Position numbers and translations under genes: made by a program. The notes below the pieces were generated by a model that ran no database searches, was not told where the DNA came from, and was given only the letters and a program-made list of their open reading frames with translations. From positions 87,499 through 151,498 of the forward strand of contig LYSW01000001.1 in assembly GCA_001657295.1 (NCBI GenBank): DNA of 64,000 nt, in the 5' to 3' direction. This stretch comes from Oceanicaulis sp. BBD 1991-10 (GTDB taxonomy: Bacteria > Pseudomonadota > Alphaproteobacteria > Caulobacterales > Maricaulaceae). Below, one piece after another: positions 28,572 to 39,598 of this stretch (the first letter of the stretch is position 1; each line of letters opens with the position of its first letter).

Positions 28572-30818
28572 CTAAGCCGCCAGCAGGCGTGCGACTTCCG
28601 CTTCCAGCTTGTCCAGATCGATCGGCTTGGTGACCACGGAGTCGAAGCCTGCGTCGCGATAGGATTCGCGCTGCGCCTCGTAAGCATTGGCCGTGCAGGC
28701 GATCGCCGGCGTGGGCGCCTGGTCGTCCTGCTCTTGCGCCTTGCGCACGGTCTTGAGGACCTCGTCGCCGCTGCATCCGGGCATCTGGATGTCCAGGATC
28801 ATCAGGTCAAAGACCTGTTTGGAGGCCAGTTCCAGCGCTTCGGTGCCTGAGGCGGCGAAGACCAGCTCGAACCGGTCGTCATCCAGCATCGCCTCAATGG
28901 TGTTGCGGTTCATGTCATTGTCTTCGGCGATCAAAATCCGGCTGCGCGGCGCGGCGGGCTTGGGCGTTTCGTCGTCCACCTCGGGCGCCGTTTCGACCAG
29001 GCTCGGCTTCGCCGGCGGCAAGGGCAGGTCGATGGTCACCGTGGTGCCCTCGCCCTGCCTGGAGGTCAGGCCGATCTTTCCGCCCATGGCGTCGGTGATC
29101 CCCTTGGCGATCGACAGACCCAGACCGGCGCCCTCATGGGAGCGCGTGGCCGAGGCGTCACCCTGGGTGAAGCGGTCGAAGGCGCGTTTGATGAATTGCG
29201 CCGACATGCCGATGCCGGTGTCGGTCACGACGATGCGCAGGCCCGAGCCCTCGCCGCGATCAACGATTTCAACGCTGACGCCGCCTTCATCGGTGAATTT
29301 TATGGCGTTGCCGAGAATATTGCTGATCACCTGGGAGATGCGCTTGGCGTCGCCGTGATAATGGCCCGATGCGTGGCAGGCGGCCTTCAGAGCCAGCCCC
29401 TTTCGCGCCGCCGCCGGCTCCAGCGGGGTGACTGCGCTGTCCAGCAGGGTCTCGGCCGCGAACTCAGCCGGCTCAAGGCTGAATTCGCCGGAGGACAGGG
29501 TCTCGAAGTTGAGCAGATCCTCCACCAGGCGCAGCAGCGCATAACCGGAGTTGAGCGCGATATCGGTATAGCGCTCGACTTTCGGCTCGAGCGGCTGGCG
29601 GTTGATCAGCTCCAACATGCCCAGCACGCCGTTCAGCGGGGTGCGCAATTCATGGCTCATATTGGCCATGAATTGCGACTTGGCGATATTGGCCTGCTCG
29701 GCCAGGCGCTGCTGACGGCGCAAGCGGGTTTCAGTCGCCAGGCGCTCGCTGACATCCTGCACCACCGAGATCACGTGGCGGTCTTCGCCCGGCGAATCCA
29801 GCATGGCGCCGGCGATCTGGACCGGCGTCGCGCTGCCGTCTCGACGTCGATACTCTTTCTCATACGCCGCGAAGCGCCCGGTCTCGAGCAGCTGCGCGAG
29901 CGCGTCTTCATCCCTTAATTTGTGGCGGTCCGGCGTCATCGTGCGAAGCGACAGGCGCGAGGCGTCGGCTTCCTCGCACCCGATGATCGACCAGAAGGCG
30001 GTGTTCGCCCGCACGATCGCCCCATCGGACAAACGGGTGATGAGAAGGCCGACCGGCGCCAGATCAAAGACCGCCTGCAGCACCTGCCGGTTCGCCTTCA
30101 ACGCCGCTTCGGCGCGCTCCGCAGCCGTGTGGGACGCCTTTCGGATCGCCTCGTCAAATGAGTTGAGCAAGAGCAGGATTGAAACCGTCAAAGTCACGGC
30201 GCACAGGCCGCGGGACACCAGCACGGACAGGCCGGTCACCGCCTCGAAGTTTGCCGTGTTGAACACGGAGACAGGGAAGAAATCGCCTGGCGCCGTGAAT
30301 AGCTGCAGCCCGGAATAGACGAAGAAGACGCCCGCGGAGACCTGGCTGAGCGCCGCCTTGTCCCGGTCCGCCCGCAGGCTGTCGTCGAACAGGAGGACCA
30401 TGCCCGCCGAGAACGCTATCGGCACCGCGAATAGCCAGCGGGTCGTCAACTCCACCGTGACGGACTCGGACGCCAGCGCCGCCGTGGCGCTCCAAAAGGA
30501 GACCAGGATCGCCGCCAGGCCGGCGGCGGCCAGCGAGTAGCGCCCGCGCCCGCCGGCGACGAAATAGCCGAGAAAAAGGAAGCTGGCGACCGACACGAAG
30601 TGCCGCACCGTCGGCGTATTCCAGGCCTGGAGCACGAATTCGGACAGGTGAAGCCATTCATAAACGCCGTGGACCAGCCCGAAGGCGGCCAGCGCCAGGA
30701 TGCGGCGCTTGGTGATCGAACCGGGCAGCGGAGCCGCCCGCACGGCCACAGCCGCGCCAAACAGGAAGAAGGCCAGCCCGTAAAAATCGTAAATGATGTC
30801 GAGCGAGCTTGAACCCAT
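28572..30818 (-). CDS. Hybrid sensor histidine kinase / response regulator with N-terminal multi-TM sensor and PAS domain
   Basis: FMANMSHELRTPLNGVLGMLELI (H box), GAGLGLSIAKGITDAMGG, C-terminal REC domain ILIAEDNDMNR...LMILDIQMPGCSGDE. Confidence 0.95.
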   Translation of the reverse strand: MGSSSLDIIYDFYGLAFFLFGAAVAVRAAPLPGSITKRRILALAAFGLVHGVYEWLHLSEFVLQAWNTPTVRHFVSVASFLFLGYFVAGGRGRYSLAAAGLAAILVSFWSATAALASESVTVELTTRWLFAVPIAFSAGMVLLFDDSLRADRDKAALSQVSAGVFFVYSGLQLFTAPGDFFPVSVFNTANFEAVTGLSVLVSRGLCAVTLTVSILLLLNSFDEAIRKASHTAAERAEAALKANRQVLQAVFDLAPVGLLITRLSDGAIVRANTAFWSIIGCEEADASRLSLRTMTPDRHKLRDEDALAQLLETGRFAAYEKEYRRRDGSATPVQIAGAMLDSPGEDRHVISVVQDVSERLATETRLRRQQRLAEQANIAKSQFMANMSHELRTPLNGVLGMLELINRQPLEPKVERYTDIALNSGYALLRLVEDLLNFETLSSGEFSLEPAEFAAETLLDSAVTPLEPAAARKGLALKAACHASGHYHGDAKRISQVISNILGNAIKFTDEGGVSVEIVDRGEGSGLRIVVTDTGIGMSAQFIKRAFDRFTQGDASATRSHEGAGLGLSIAKGITDAMGGKIGLTSRQGEGTTVTIDLPLPPAKPSLVETAPEVDDETPKPAAPRSRILIAEDNDMNRNTIEAMLDDDRFELVFAASGTEALELASKQVFDLMILDIQMPGCSGDEVLKTVRKAQEQDDQAPTPAIACTANAYEAQRESYRDAGFDSVVTKPIDLDKLEAEVARLLAA

Positions 30819-31013
30819 TTAGCGAATCCCCTCTGCGTTGCACCGGTGTGAATTACACGCCCATGAAGGTTAATGCGCGGCGAACCATCTTGCCCGCTCC
30901 GGCGCGCCGATTGCGCATACCAGTCCTGCGATTACGCACCCTCGCCACGCCCCGGGCGAAGTGGTATCTGGCGCGACGTTTCCTCGATTTCACCGCCGTG
31001 CAGGGAGCCGCCC

Positions 31014-31673
31014 ATGGACGCCCTAGATCTGACCCTTCTGACCGCCTCGCTCGTCACCTTTTTCGTGGTGATCGATCCCATCGGCGTCGCGCCGATTTTC
31101 GCGGGTTTGACCGAGGGCTCGTCGAACAAGCACAGGCGCACGATGGCGATCAAATCCGTGCTGATCGCGACGGTCGTCTTGTTCGGCTTCGCCTATCTGG
31201 GCGAATGGCTGCTCAACGCCCTGCATATTTCGCTCGACGCCTTCCGGGCGGCGGGCGGCGTTCTGCTCTTCATGATCGCGCTGGACATGATTTTCGAGAA
31301 GCGCACCGAACGCCGCGAGGAGCGCGCGGAAGCCATGAGCGACGCTGACGAGTCCATCCCCGGCACCCATGATGATATCTCGGTCTTCCCGATGGCGATC
31401 CCGATGCTCGCCGGCCCCGGCGCCATCGCATCGGTGATGCTGTTCATGAACGAGGCGCGCGGCAGCCTGTCCAGCCAGGCCATGGTGTTCGCCGGCATGG
31501 GCGCGAACTTGTTGCTCTGCCTTGGGCTTTTCCTGGCCATCGGCTTCATCATGAAGGTGATCGGCACGACCCTCGCTGCGATGATCACGCGGATTCTCGG
31601 CGTGATCCTGGCGGCGCTGGCCGCGCAATTCATCTTTGACGGCATCGCCGGCGCCCTGCTGGGCGGCGGCTAG
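31014..31673 (+). CDS. MarC family (UPF0056) membrane protein
   Basis: LVTFFVVIDPIGVAPIFAGLTEG; FPMAIPMLAGPGAIASVM; start at ATG 31014. Confidence 0.93.
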   Translation: MDALDLTLLTASLVTFFVVIDPIGVAPIFAGLTEGSSNKHRRTMAIKSVLIATVVLFGFAYLGEWLLNALHISLDAFRAAGGVLLFMIALDMIFEKRTERREERAEAMSDADESIPGTHDDISVFPMAIPMLAGPGAIASVMLFMNEARGSLSSQAMVFAGMGANLLLCLGLFLAIGFIMKVIGTTLAAMITRILGVILAALAAQFIFDGIAGALLGGG

Positions 31674-31735
31674 CCTGCACGCGAGCCGGTCAGACGGTGG
31701 CGCCCGGCCCTGTCGCGCGCTACGTATGCATCAGA

Positions 31736-31755
31736 AGCGCGCGTTTTGGCGCGCT
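31736..31755. repeat. 7-bp perfect inverted repeat (agcgcgc-gttttg-gcgcgct) upstream of cobS
   Basis: Exact arms 31736-31742 and 31749-31755, 25 nt upstream of the cobS start. Confidence 0.5.
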
Positions 31756-31779
31756 GCAGCATGAAGAGCCCGCCCGCCG

Positions 31780-32769
31780 ATGACCGACGATGCGTTGACC
31801 GCCCTCACCCCTGATTCCCAGGCCGATTGCCAGGCTCTGTTCGGATTTGATCCGGGTTTTAAGGTGCCCGCCTTCTCCACGCGCGACAATCACGTGCCGG
31901 AGATCGACGAGACCTATGTCTTCGACGAGGCGACGACGCGGGCGATTCTCGCCGGCTTCGCCTTCAATCGCCGGGTGATGATCCAGGGCTATCACGGCAC
32001 GGGCAAGTCCACCCATGTCGAGCAGGTCGCCGCGCGCCTGAACTGGCCGATGATCCGGGTCAATCTGGACAGCCATGTCAGCCGGATCGACATGGTCGGC
32101 AAGGACGCCATCGTCCTGAAAGAGGGCAAGCAGATCACGGAGTTTCAGGAAGGCATTCTGCCCTGGGCGGTGCAGCGGCCGGTCGCGCTCTTGTTTGATG
32201 AATATGACGCCGGGCGGCCCGACGTGATGTTCGTGATCCAGCGCGTTCTGGAAGCCTCCGGCTCCCTGACGCTTCTCGACCAGAACCGCGTGATCCGGCC
32301 GAACGCGAATTTCCGCCTTTTCGCCACGACCAATACGGTCGGCCTGGGCGACACCACCGGGCTGTATCACGGCACCCAGCAGATCAACCAGGGCCAGATG
32401 GACCGCTGGTCGATCGTGGCCACGCTGAATTATCTGCCGACCAAGACCGAGCGCGAAATCGTCGCGGCCAAGCTGGGCGAACAGGCCGGCACCGAGGCCG
32501 GCGAAAAAATGATCGCAGACATGGTCAACGTCGCGGACATGACCCGAGAAGCCTTCATGGCGGGCGATCTGTCCACCGTGATGAGCCCGCGCACCGTGCT
32601 GACCTGGGCGGAGAATGCGGCGATTTTCGGCGATGTCGGCCAGGCCTTCCGCCTGACCTTCTTAAACAAGTGCGACGAGATGGAGCGCCCGATCATCGCG
32701 GAGATGTATCAGCGCGTCTTCGGCGAAACGCTGGCCGAGAGCCCGGTCAATCCAGGGCAGGCGGCTTAA
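31780..32769 (+). CDS. cobS: Aerobic cobaltochelatase subunit CobS (AAA ATPase)
   Basis: [46 protein letters not shown]. Confidence 0.95.
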   Translation: MTDDALTALTPDSQADCQALFGFDPGFKVPAFSTRDNHVPEIDETYVFDEATTRAILAGFAFNRRVMIQGYHGTGKSTHVEQVAARLNWPMIRVNLDSHVSRIDMVGKDAIVLKEGKQITEFQEGILPWAVQRPVALLFDEYDAGRPDVMFVIQRVLEASGSLTLLDQNRVIRPNANFRLFATTNTVGLGDTTGLYHGTQQINQGQMDRWSIVATLNYLPTKTEREIVAAKLGEQAGTEAGEKMIADMVNVADMTREAFMAGDLSTVMSPRTVLTWAENAAIFGDVGQAFRLTFLNKCDEMERPIIAEMYQRVFGETLAESPVNPGQAA

Positions 32770-32787
32770 GGGGCGGTTTCAAGGCCC

Positions 32788-34716
32788 ATGTCGAAAGGCT
32801 CCGACGACCCGACCGAAGACTTCCGCCGCGCCCTGGCGGCGACGACGCGCGCCCTGTCGGGCGAGCGCGAGCTGGAGGTCGCCTTCACCGGCGAGGGCGC
32901 GCGCCTGGCCCAGGGCCGGGTCCTTTTGCCCAACCCGCCGGACAATATTGATGAAGCCGCCGCCGCGAAGCTGCGCGGCCGCGCCGACGCGCTCGCCCTG
33001 AGGGTCGCGCTGCATGACAGCTCCGCGCACCAGCGCGGCCTGCCGCCGGGCTCCATCGCGCGCGGCGTGTTCGACGCCGCCGAGCAGGCGCGCTGCGAAG
33101 CGCTGGGCGCCCGCGCCATGAAAGGCGTGGCGGACAATCTGGACGCCGCCCTCACCGACCGCTGCCGCCGGGAAAGCTGGAACATGGCCGAGGACCGCCA
33201 GACGGCGCCTTTGGCGGAGGCCATCTCCATGCTGGTGCGCGAGCGGATCACGGGCCGCGCCGCGCCCGACGACGCCAAAGGTCTGATGAAAGTCTGGCGC
33301 GAGGACCTGGAAGCCTCCGCCGGCGGGGCGCTGGATACGCTTGCGGATGCGGCGGGCGACCAGGGGAAATTCGCCGAAGCCCTGCGCCAGGTGCTCCGCG
33401 ATCTCGACCTGTCGGACGAACTCGGCGAGTTCGACCAGGAGGAAAACGAGCAGGACGATCAGGACGATAGCGGCGTCGAGCAGCAGCCCGAGGACGGCGA
33501 AGACAGCGGCGAGAGCGAGCCGGACAGCGGTGAGGATGAGACCACGTCCGATGCGCGCGGCACCGCTGCGGACACTGACGACATCTCCTTCGCCGAGGAG
33601 GGCGCAGAGAAGATCCAGGCCGATGACGAGCCCGGCGACGCCATGGAAGCCGCCCGGCCCAACTGGACCCCGCCCCAGGGCGGCGAGGCGGAAGCCTACA
33701 AGGTCTTCACCACCGCCCATGACGAAATCATCCAGGCCGGCGATTTATGCGATCCCGACGAACTCGCCCGCCTGCGCCGCACGCTGGATCAGCATCTAAA
33801 AGGCCTGGAAGCCGCGGTCGGCCGCCTCGCCAACCGCCTTCAGCGCCGCCTGCTGGCGCAGCAGCAGCGCGCCTGGTCCTTCGATCTTGAAGAAGGCGTT
33901 CTGGACCCCGCCCGCCTGACCCGCGTAGTCACCGATCCCATGCAGCCTTTGTCCTTCAAACAGGAACAGGACATGGAGTTTCGCGATACGGTCGTAACCC
34001 TGCTGCTAGACAATTCCGGCTCCATGCGCGGCCGGCCGATCCTGGTCGCCGCGGCCTGCGCGGACATTCTCGCGCGCACGCTGGAGCGCTGCGGGGTCAA
34101 GACCGAGATCCTGGGCTTCACGACCAAGGCCTGGAAGGGCGGGCGGTCGAAGGAAGACTGGCTGGCGAACGGCAAGCCGCCCAATCCGGGCCGTCTCAAT
34201 GATCTGCGCCACATCATCTATAAGGGCGCGGACGCGCCCTGGCGCCGGGCCCGGCCCAATCTGGGCCTGATGCTGCGCGACGGCCTATTGAAAGAGAATA
34301 TCGACGGCGAAGCCTTGCTGTGGGCCCACAAGCGCTTGATGGCGCGGCCCGAGCAGCGACGCATTTTGATGGTGATCTCCGACGGCGCGCCGGTGGATGA
34401 CGGCACCCAGTCCGCCAACTCGCCCGCCTATCTGGAAAAGCATCTGCGCGAGGTGATCGAGATGATCGAAACTCGCTCAGAAACCGAACTTCTTGCAATC
34501 GGTATTGGCCACGACGTCACAAGATACTACCGTAAGGCGGTGACCATCGTTGATGTCGAACAACTCGCCGGCGCCATGACCGATCAGCTGGCGGCCCTGT
34601 TTGACGAGGGTCCCGAACGCGGCGGCCGCGGCCGCGCAGGGCCCGACGTCTCCCGCCGCGGCGCAGCGGGCCTGTCCGCGCTTACACGAGCAACGAAGGC
34701 GGCGCTGAAAGCATAG
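32788..34716 (+). CDS. cobT: Aerobic cobaltochelatase subunit CobT (VWA domain)
   Basis: Acidic central region and C-terminal [37 protein letters not shown]-like segment; [14 protein letters not shown]. Confidence 0.95.
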   Translation: MSKGSDDPTEDFRRALAATTRALSGERELEVAFTGEGARLAQGRVLLPNPPDNIDEAAAAKLRGRADALALRVALHDSSAHQRGLPPGSIARGVFDAAEQARCEALGARAMKGVADNLDAALTDRCRRESWNMAEDRQTAPLAEAISMLVRERITGRAAPDDAKGLMKVWREDLEASAGGALDTLADAAGDQGKFAEALRQVLRDLDLSDELGEFDQEENEQDDQDDSGVEQQPEDGEDSGESEPDSGEDETTSDARGTAADTDDISFAEEGAEKIQADDEPGDAMEAARPNWTPPQGGEAEAYKVFTTAHDEIIQAGDLCDPDELARLRRTLDQHLKGLEAAVGRLANRLQRRLLAQQQRAWSFDLEEGVLDPARLTRVVTDPMQPLSFKQEQDMEFRDTVVTLLLDNSGSMRGRPILVAAACADILARTLERCGVKTEILGFTTKAWKGGRSKEDWLANGKPPNPGRLNDLRHIIYKGADAPWRRARPNLGLMLRDGLLKENIDGEALLWAHKRLMARPEQRRILMVISDGAPVDDGTQSANSPAYLEKHLREVIEMIETRSETELLAIGIGHDVTRYYRKAVTIVDVEQLAGAMTDQLAALFDEGPERGGRGRAGPDVSRRGAAGLSALTRATKAALKA

Positions 34717-34729
34717 GGGACTGAAGTCC

Positions 34730-35845
34730 ATGCTGTTTTTGCTCGCCGCCGCCGCAATCCAAACCCACGCCAGCTGCGATCCGGGCGACGCCATCACCCG
34801 CGCCGAACCCATCATCTCGCTCGATATTCAGCGCGTCGGCGCCGGACCGCGACAAGTCGGGGCGCTTGAATTTGCCGGCGGCCTGCTGCTTTGGAGCCGT
34901 AACGCGGAGTTCCGCGAGTGGTCAGGGCTGGAGGTCACTGACGACGGGCGAATGCTGGCGGTCTCCGATGAGGGCTATTGGCTCACCGCCGAGCTGACCA
35001 TGACCGACGGCCGCTTGCGGCAGGTCTGCGATACACGGCTTGCCCCAATCCGGTTGGCGTCAGGCGCCCCTAGCGGCGCGGAAAGCAATGACGCGGAAGG
35101 TTTGGCCAATGCGGGCGACGGCGAATACCTCGTCAGTTTTGAAGACTGGCACCGCATCAGCGCATTCTCACTCGGCGATAACTGGGCGAATGTGCAAACC
35201 GCGTCTGAGCGCAGAGTGCAGGGCTTCGACAGCTCGGACACACCTTCAAATTCTGGCGCTGAAGCGCTCGCTATCATTGAAGACCGAGTTTGGGTTGGTT
35301 TTGAATCGGCCAGCAACGGGCGCCATCAGCTGAGCGCCTACAGCTATGACCGATCGTCAAATACGGGCGCCCGGCTCGTCCACGAACGGAACCTGAGCCT
35401 GGTGATCGGCTCAGACTACAGACTCCGGTCACTCACCCCTGATCGCGAAGGCGGGCTATATCTGCTGGCGACAAATTACATCAGGGACGACGCTCAATTC
35501 CCCTGCCCGGTGCCCAGCCGCAGCCTTTACAGGTGCACGGAGGTCTTCATCGGGCGGCTCCCAGCAAGCGCGCTTGGAAATGCGGCCGCGCCGATCGAGC
35601 CGGAGCCCGTCGCCTTCCTCGATCGAACGATGTGGACGGATAACTTCGAATCCCTCGACATCGCGACATTCGGGCAGGATCTCTTCCTCTTTCTTCTATC
35701 CGACGACAACTCTAGGGGGTCGATCGGAGGCTGCGCGGCCGTTCCGAATAATGATGTGCCGCCGTCATACGTGCATGGCGACCGCAATTGCCAGCTCAAC
35801 CTATTGCTCAGCTTCAGGATTCTCGCTGGCGAAGAGGCCGATTAG
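34730..35845 (+). CDS. Esterase-like activity of phytase family protein (paralog 1)
   Basis: VGALEFAGGLLLWSRNAEFREWSGLEVTDDGRMLAVSDEGYWLTAEL; NDAEGLA; NFESLDIATFGQDLFLFLLSDDN. Confidence 0.82.
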   Translation: MLFLLAAAAIQTHASCDPGDAITRAEPIISLDIQRVGAGPRQVGALEFAGGLLLWSRNAEFREWSGLEVTDDGRMLAVSDEGYWLTAELTMTDGRLRQVCDTRLAPIRLASGAPSGAESNDAEGLANAGDGEYLVSFEDWHRISAFSLGDNWANVQTASERRVQGFDSSDTPSNSGAEALAIIEDRVWVGFESASNGRHQLSAYSYDRSSNTGARLVHERNLSLVIGSDYRLRSLTPDREGGLYLLATNYIRDDAQFPCPVPSRSLYRCTEVFIGRLPASALGNAAAPIEPEPVAFLDRTMWTDNFESLDIATFGQDLFLFLLSDDNSRGSIGGCAAVPNNDVPPSYVHGDRNCQLNLLLSFRILAGEEAD

Positions 35846-35918
35846 CGCCAAGGGTCATTGTGGCGCCAGGACATCGCTGCGATGGTGATGCGCCCTGTCT
35901 TTTGATCGGACCCCCGCC

Positions 35919-36920
35919 ATGCGCCTTCGCCTCGCTTTCGCCCTCGCCGCTTCGACCGTGTTGCTCGCCGCCTGCGGCGGTTCGCAGACGCAAAGCGACC
36001 CGCTGACCGCGGAAGCCGTGCCGCTCTTTCCTGACGATCCGGGCCGGACCCGGCTGGGCGCGCTGCGCTATGCCGGCGGGGTCGCGCTGACCAGCACGGA
36101 CGGCCGCTTCGGCGGCTGGTCGGCGATGGAGATCTCGGCGGACGGGACGCGCCTTCTGGCGCTGTCGGACAGCGCGGACTGGATGACGGCCGATCTGACA
36201 TTGGACGAAGACGGATCGCTGACCGGCCTGTCCGGCATGGAGATCGCGCCCCTGCTCGATGCGGACGGCAACCCGTTCAACGGCGAGGACGCGGACGCCG
36301 AAGGCCTCGCGCCGTTGGGCGGCGGCCGCTTCGCCGTGAGCTTCGAGCGCCGGCACCGGATCGAAGCCTATGATATCGGGCCGGACTGGAGCGGAATCGG
36401 CGACGCCCGCGGCGAGGCTTTGCCCGCCCCGCCCGGCGCGGACCGGCTGCGCAACAACGCGGGCATGGAAGCGCTCGCGGTGTCCGGCGACGTGCTGTGG
36501 GCGGGCGTGGAGCATCCGCTCGTGGAAGGTCAGCCGCACACGCTGTGGCGCTTTGATCTCAGCATGCCTGACGCCCTGCCCCAGGCGCGCTCGCTGGCGC
36601 TGAGCCCGGGCTTCGGCCTGACCGCGCTGGCGCCGGACGACGCGGGCGGGCTGTTCGTCGTCGAGCGCTTCTGGGCCCGTAATGTCGGCAATCACATCCG
36701 CGTCGGCCAGTTCAGCGCCGGCGATCTTAATGAGAGCGCTCAGCCGGCCGAGCCGGTCCTCCTGGCCGAGATCTCGCCGCAAATGACGGTGGATAATATC
36801 GAGGCGATCGCGGTCGCCGAGATCAATGGCGAGATGCGCCTTTTTCTGATGTCCGACGACAATTTCAACGCCGCCCAGCGCACGCTGCTCTTGAGCTTTG
36901 TGATCGAGGACGATCGCTAA
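35919..36920 (+). CDS. Esterase-like activity of phytase family protein (paralog 2), lipoprotein
   Basis: Lipobox VLLAACGGS; LGALRYAGGVALTSTDGRFGGWSAMEISADGTRLLALSDSADWMTADL; DNIEAIAVAEINGEMRLFLMSDDN. Confidence 0.88.
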   Translation: MRLRLAFALAASTVLLAACGGSQTQSDPLTAEAVPLFPDDPGRTRLGALRYAGGVALTSTDGRFGGWSAMEISADGTRLLALSDSADWMTADLTLDEDGSLTGLSGMEIAPLLDADGNPFNGEDADAEGLAPLGGGRFAVSFERRHRIEAYDIGPDWSGIGDARGEALPAPPGADRLRNNAGMEALAVSGDVLWAGVEHPLVEGQPHTLWRFDLSMPDALPQARSLALSPGFGLTALAPDDAGGLFVVERFWARNVGNHIRVGQFSAGDLNESAQPAEPVLLAEISPQMTVDNIEAIAVAEINGEMRLFLMSDDNFNAAQRTLLLSFVIEDDR

Positions 36921-38206
36921 TCGGTCAACCGCAGCCGGTTGATGTCCGCGGCGATCGCCGCGAACGCCGCTCCGATATCGGTGTTCTCGATCTGATAATA
37001 ATTGTCCGGGTCGCTGGCGCAGTTGCGCATCAGATCGCGATTGGTCTGACCGCTGAGCTGGAAGGCGATCGTATAGATCTGTACGCCTTTGCGCTCCGCT
37101 TCATCACAGGCCGCCGCCATATTCGCCCGCGCCGTTGCGGCGCTGTAGAGCTCTTCCGTCTCCCAGTCGCCGTCGCGCCGGACCCGCCGATATTGGGCGG
37201 TCGCGGCGCCGTCCGTCATCACCACCAGAACCTTGATGGTGTCCTCTTTATCATAGGCCGCCGGACGGTCCGGAAAATCACCGCCCAGATTGCCGCGCCA
37301 CACCGGATCCAGGGCCCGAGCGCCCCAGGCCGTCGCCACGTCCAGGCCGGTGTTTCCGCCCGCGTCCAGGCGGTCGACGCGCCTTGAAAGCGCATTGCGA
37401 TTATTGCTGAGGAAGAAGGACTGTTCATTGCTTTCAGGGCAGTGACTGGAGTCGTTGTCGCCGACCATGTCCACGCCGCCCCAGCTCAGGATCGGCAGCT
37501 CCACATCAACAATGTCGATCTCAATCGGATAGGTCGCGCCATAATCCAGGCAGGCGCCGCCCGTGAGCTGATTGCCGGGCAGATTCACCAGCCCGCCGCG
37601 GCGCAAGACCCGGCGCGGCAGGCGAACGCCGCCATTATACGGGATAAGGGACAGGCTCGTTCGGTCCGGATTGTCGAGCATGACGACGTCGACGAAATCC
37701 CCCGCCGCGGTGCGCAGCTCCTGGATTTTCGTCCCGTTCATGGATCCGGAGACGTCAAGCACGAGTGAAATCTCCACATCGCGTATCTGTTCCAGCGCGC
37801 TGGACTGGCGGCTCACAGGCAGGGTGTTGATCCCCGCCAGCCCGAGCAGCGTTGTCGGCATGCTCAGCTGCGCGCTGGCGGTCACTTGCCGCGAATTGAA
37901 GAATTGTTCGCTCGAGACCTCGAGAACCAGGGTGTCGATCAAATCGCCATGGTCGGCGATCGCCGCGGTCACAAAGGCCCGCACGACTTGTTCCGCTTCG
38001 CGGTCCTGCGTCAGCGAAGCCGCGGCCAGGACCCCGGAATCAAGCGCCGCCTGAAGTTCCGAGCCGATGCCGACCGAGCGGGAATAGTCCAGGCCTCCGC
38101 CCGCAGCCGCCCCGATGACGCCGAAGCACAGCGCGAACGTCATCGCCACATTCGCGCGGGTGTCGCGAATAAAGCGCTGAAAGATCGCTGTGATCGCTCT
38201 GGGCAT
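36917..38206 (-). CDS. TadG-like pilus assembly / VWA domain protein (paralog A)
   Basis: N-terminal FIRDTRANVAMTFALCFGVIGAAAGGGLDYSR; VWA MIDAS VLDVSGSMNGTKI. Confidence 0.88.
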   Translation of the reverse strand: MPRAITAIFQRFIRDTRANVAMTFALCFGVIGAAAGGGLDYSRSVGIGSELQAALDSGVLAAASLTQDREAEQVVRAFVTAAIADHGDLIDTLVLEVSSEQFFNSRQVTASAQLSMPTTLLGLAGINTLPVSRQSSALEQIRDVEISLVLDVSGSMNGTKIQELRTAAGDFVDVVMLDNPDRTSLSLIPYNGGVRLPRRVLRRGGLVNLPGNQLTGGACLDYGATYPIEIDIVDVELPILSWGGVDMVGDNDSSHCPESNEQSFFLSNNRNALSRRVDRLDAGGNTGLDVATAWGARALDPVWRGNLGGDFPDRPAAYDKEDTIKVLVVMTDGAATAQYRRVRRDGDWETEELYSAATARANMAAACDEAERKGVQIYTIAFQLSGQTNRDLMRNCASDPDNYYQIENTDIGAAFAAIAADINRLRLTD

Positions 38207-38323
38207 CGTCCGGCTCGCCTCGCTTCAGCGTCCCGTTTAAGGACTTCGAAGTCACAGACTGCAGGATCGATGCCAAAGATCGCGTTAAATCAATGGTTTA
38301 CGCTTCGTTAACGCGACACTCCG

Positions 38324-39598
38324 CTAGCGGCTGAGACGCAGCGTGTTGAGATCGGCCGCGATCGCCGAGAAGGCCACCGCGATATCCATATTCTCCACCT
38401 CGAAATAATTGTCCGGATGGCTGGCGCAATTGCGCATGAGATTGCGGTTGGTCGTGCCGTTGAGCTGGAAGGCGATGGTGTAGACGTCCACGCCCCGCGC
38501 TTCGGCCTCGTCACAGGCCTGAGCCATGTTGGCGCGAGCCGTCGAGGCGGAATACATGTTGTAATTCCACCAGCGATCATCATCGTCGTCCCAGTAATTG
38601 CGGATCTGGGCGGTCGCGGCGCCGTCTGTCATCACCACCAGCGCCTTGATCGTTGAAGGATCATCATAATCCACCGGCCGGTCCGGGAAATTCCCGCCCA
38701 GGCGACCGCGCCAGACCGGGTCGAGCGCGCGCGCGCCCCAGGCGGTGGCGATGTCCAGCCCGGTATTGCCGCCCGCATCCAGCGTCGCGATCAGGTCGAT
38801 CAGATCGGTCTGATTATTGCGCAGGAAGACCGCCGCCTCATCGCTTTCCGGACAGAAGGAGGAGCTGCGCGATCCCACCTGGTCGTTGCCGCGCCATTGA
38901 AGCCAGTCCAGGCCATTGGCCGGCGGCTCCAGGCTGACGGGATGGTCATGGCCGTATTCAGGGCAGCCGGCCCGGTTCGGGTTCGAGCCGGAGATCAGCT
39001 GATTGTTGACATAGTCGGGCAGCCGCACCCCGCCATTATAGGGAATGATGGAGATGGAGGTCATGTCCGAGACCTCGCCCGCCATCACCACCTGAACGAA
39101 TTCCGTCGCCGCATCTTGAAGCGCGTCGATCTTCGAGCCCCACATGGAGCCGGACACGTCCAGAACCAGCGCGATCTCCAGATTGCGCACCTGCTCGGTG
39201 GCCTCGGACTCCCGGTTCAGCCGCAAACGCTGAATGCCCGCCACGCCCAAAAGCACGGTCGGCACGGTGACTTCGGCTTCGGCATGCACGTCGCGGGCGT
39301 TGATCGCCACATTGGGCGTGACGGTGACCACCAGATTCTCGATCACCCCGTCATGTTCCGCGATCGCCGCCTCCACATAGGCGCGCACGACTTCTTCCGG
39401 TTCGCGGGTCTGAGACAGGGAGGCGGCGGCCAGAACGCCGGTGTCCAATGCGCTCTGAATCTCCGCGCCGATGGTGAAGGTGCGGGTGTAATCCACTGCG
39501 CCGCCAACGCCCGCCACCAGCGGGGTGACGGCGATCGCGAAGCTGACCGCGACATTGCCGGCGCGGTCGGCGAAAAATTTTCCAAGGCGAGCGAACAT
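38324..39598 (-). CDS. TadG-like pilus assembly / VWA domain protein (paralog B)
   Basis: FFADRAGNVAVSFAIAVTPLVAGVGGAVDYTR; VLDVSGSMWGSKID; closely similar to the adjacent 36917-38206 product. Confidence 0.88.
   Translation of the reverse strand: MFARLGKFFADRAGNVAVSFAIAVTPLVAGVGGAVDYTRTFTIGAEIQSALDTGVLAAASLSQTREPEEVVRAYVEAAIAEHDGVIENLVVTVTPNVAINARDVHAEAEVTVPTVLLGVAGIQRLRLNRESEATEQVRNLEIALVLDVSGSMWGSKIDALQDAATEFVQVVMAGEVSDMTSISIIPYNGGVRLPDYVNNQLISGSNPNRAGCPEYGHDHPVSLEPPANGLDWLQWRGNDQVGSRSSSFCPESDEAAVFLRNNQTDLIDLIATLDAGGNTGLDIATAWGARALDPVWRGRLGGNFPDRPVDYDDPSTIKALVVMTDGAATAQIRNYWDDDDDRWWNYNMYSASTARANMAQACDEAEARGVDVYTIAFQLNGTTNRNLMRNCASHPDNYFEVENMDIAVAFSAIAADLNTLRLSR

Noticed and set aside
32788-34716. 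cobS-cobT as a MoxR/VWA-type defence or phage-related system
   Set aside because: Sequence matches standard aerobic cobaltochelatase subunits and a housekeeping neighbourhood; no defence effectors nearby.
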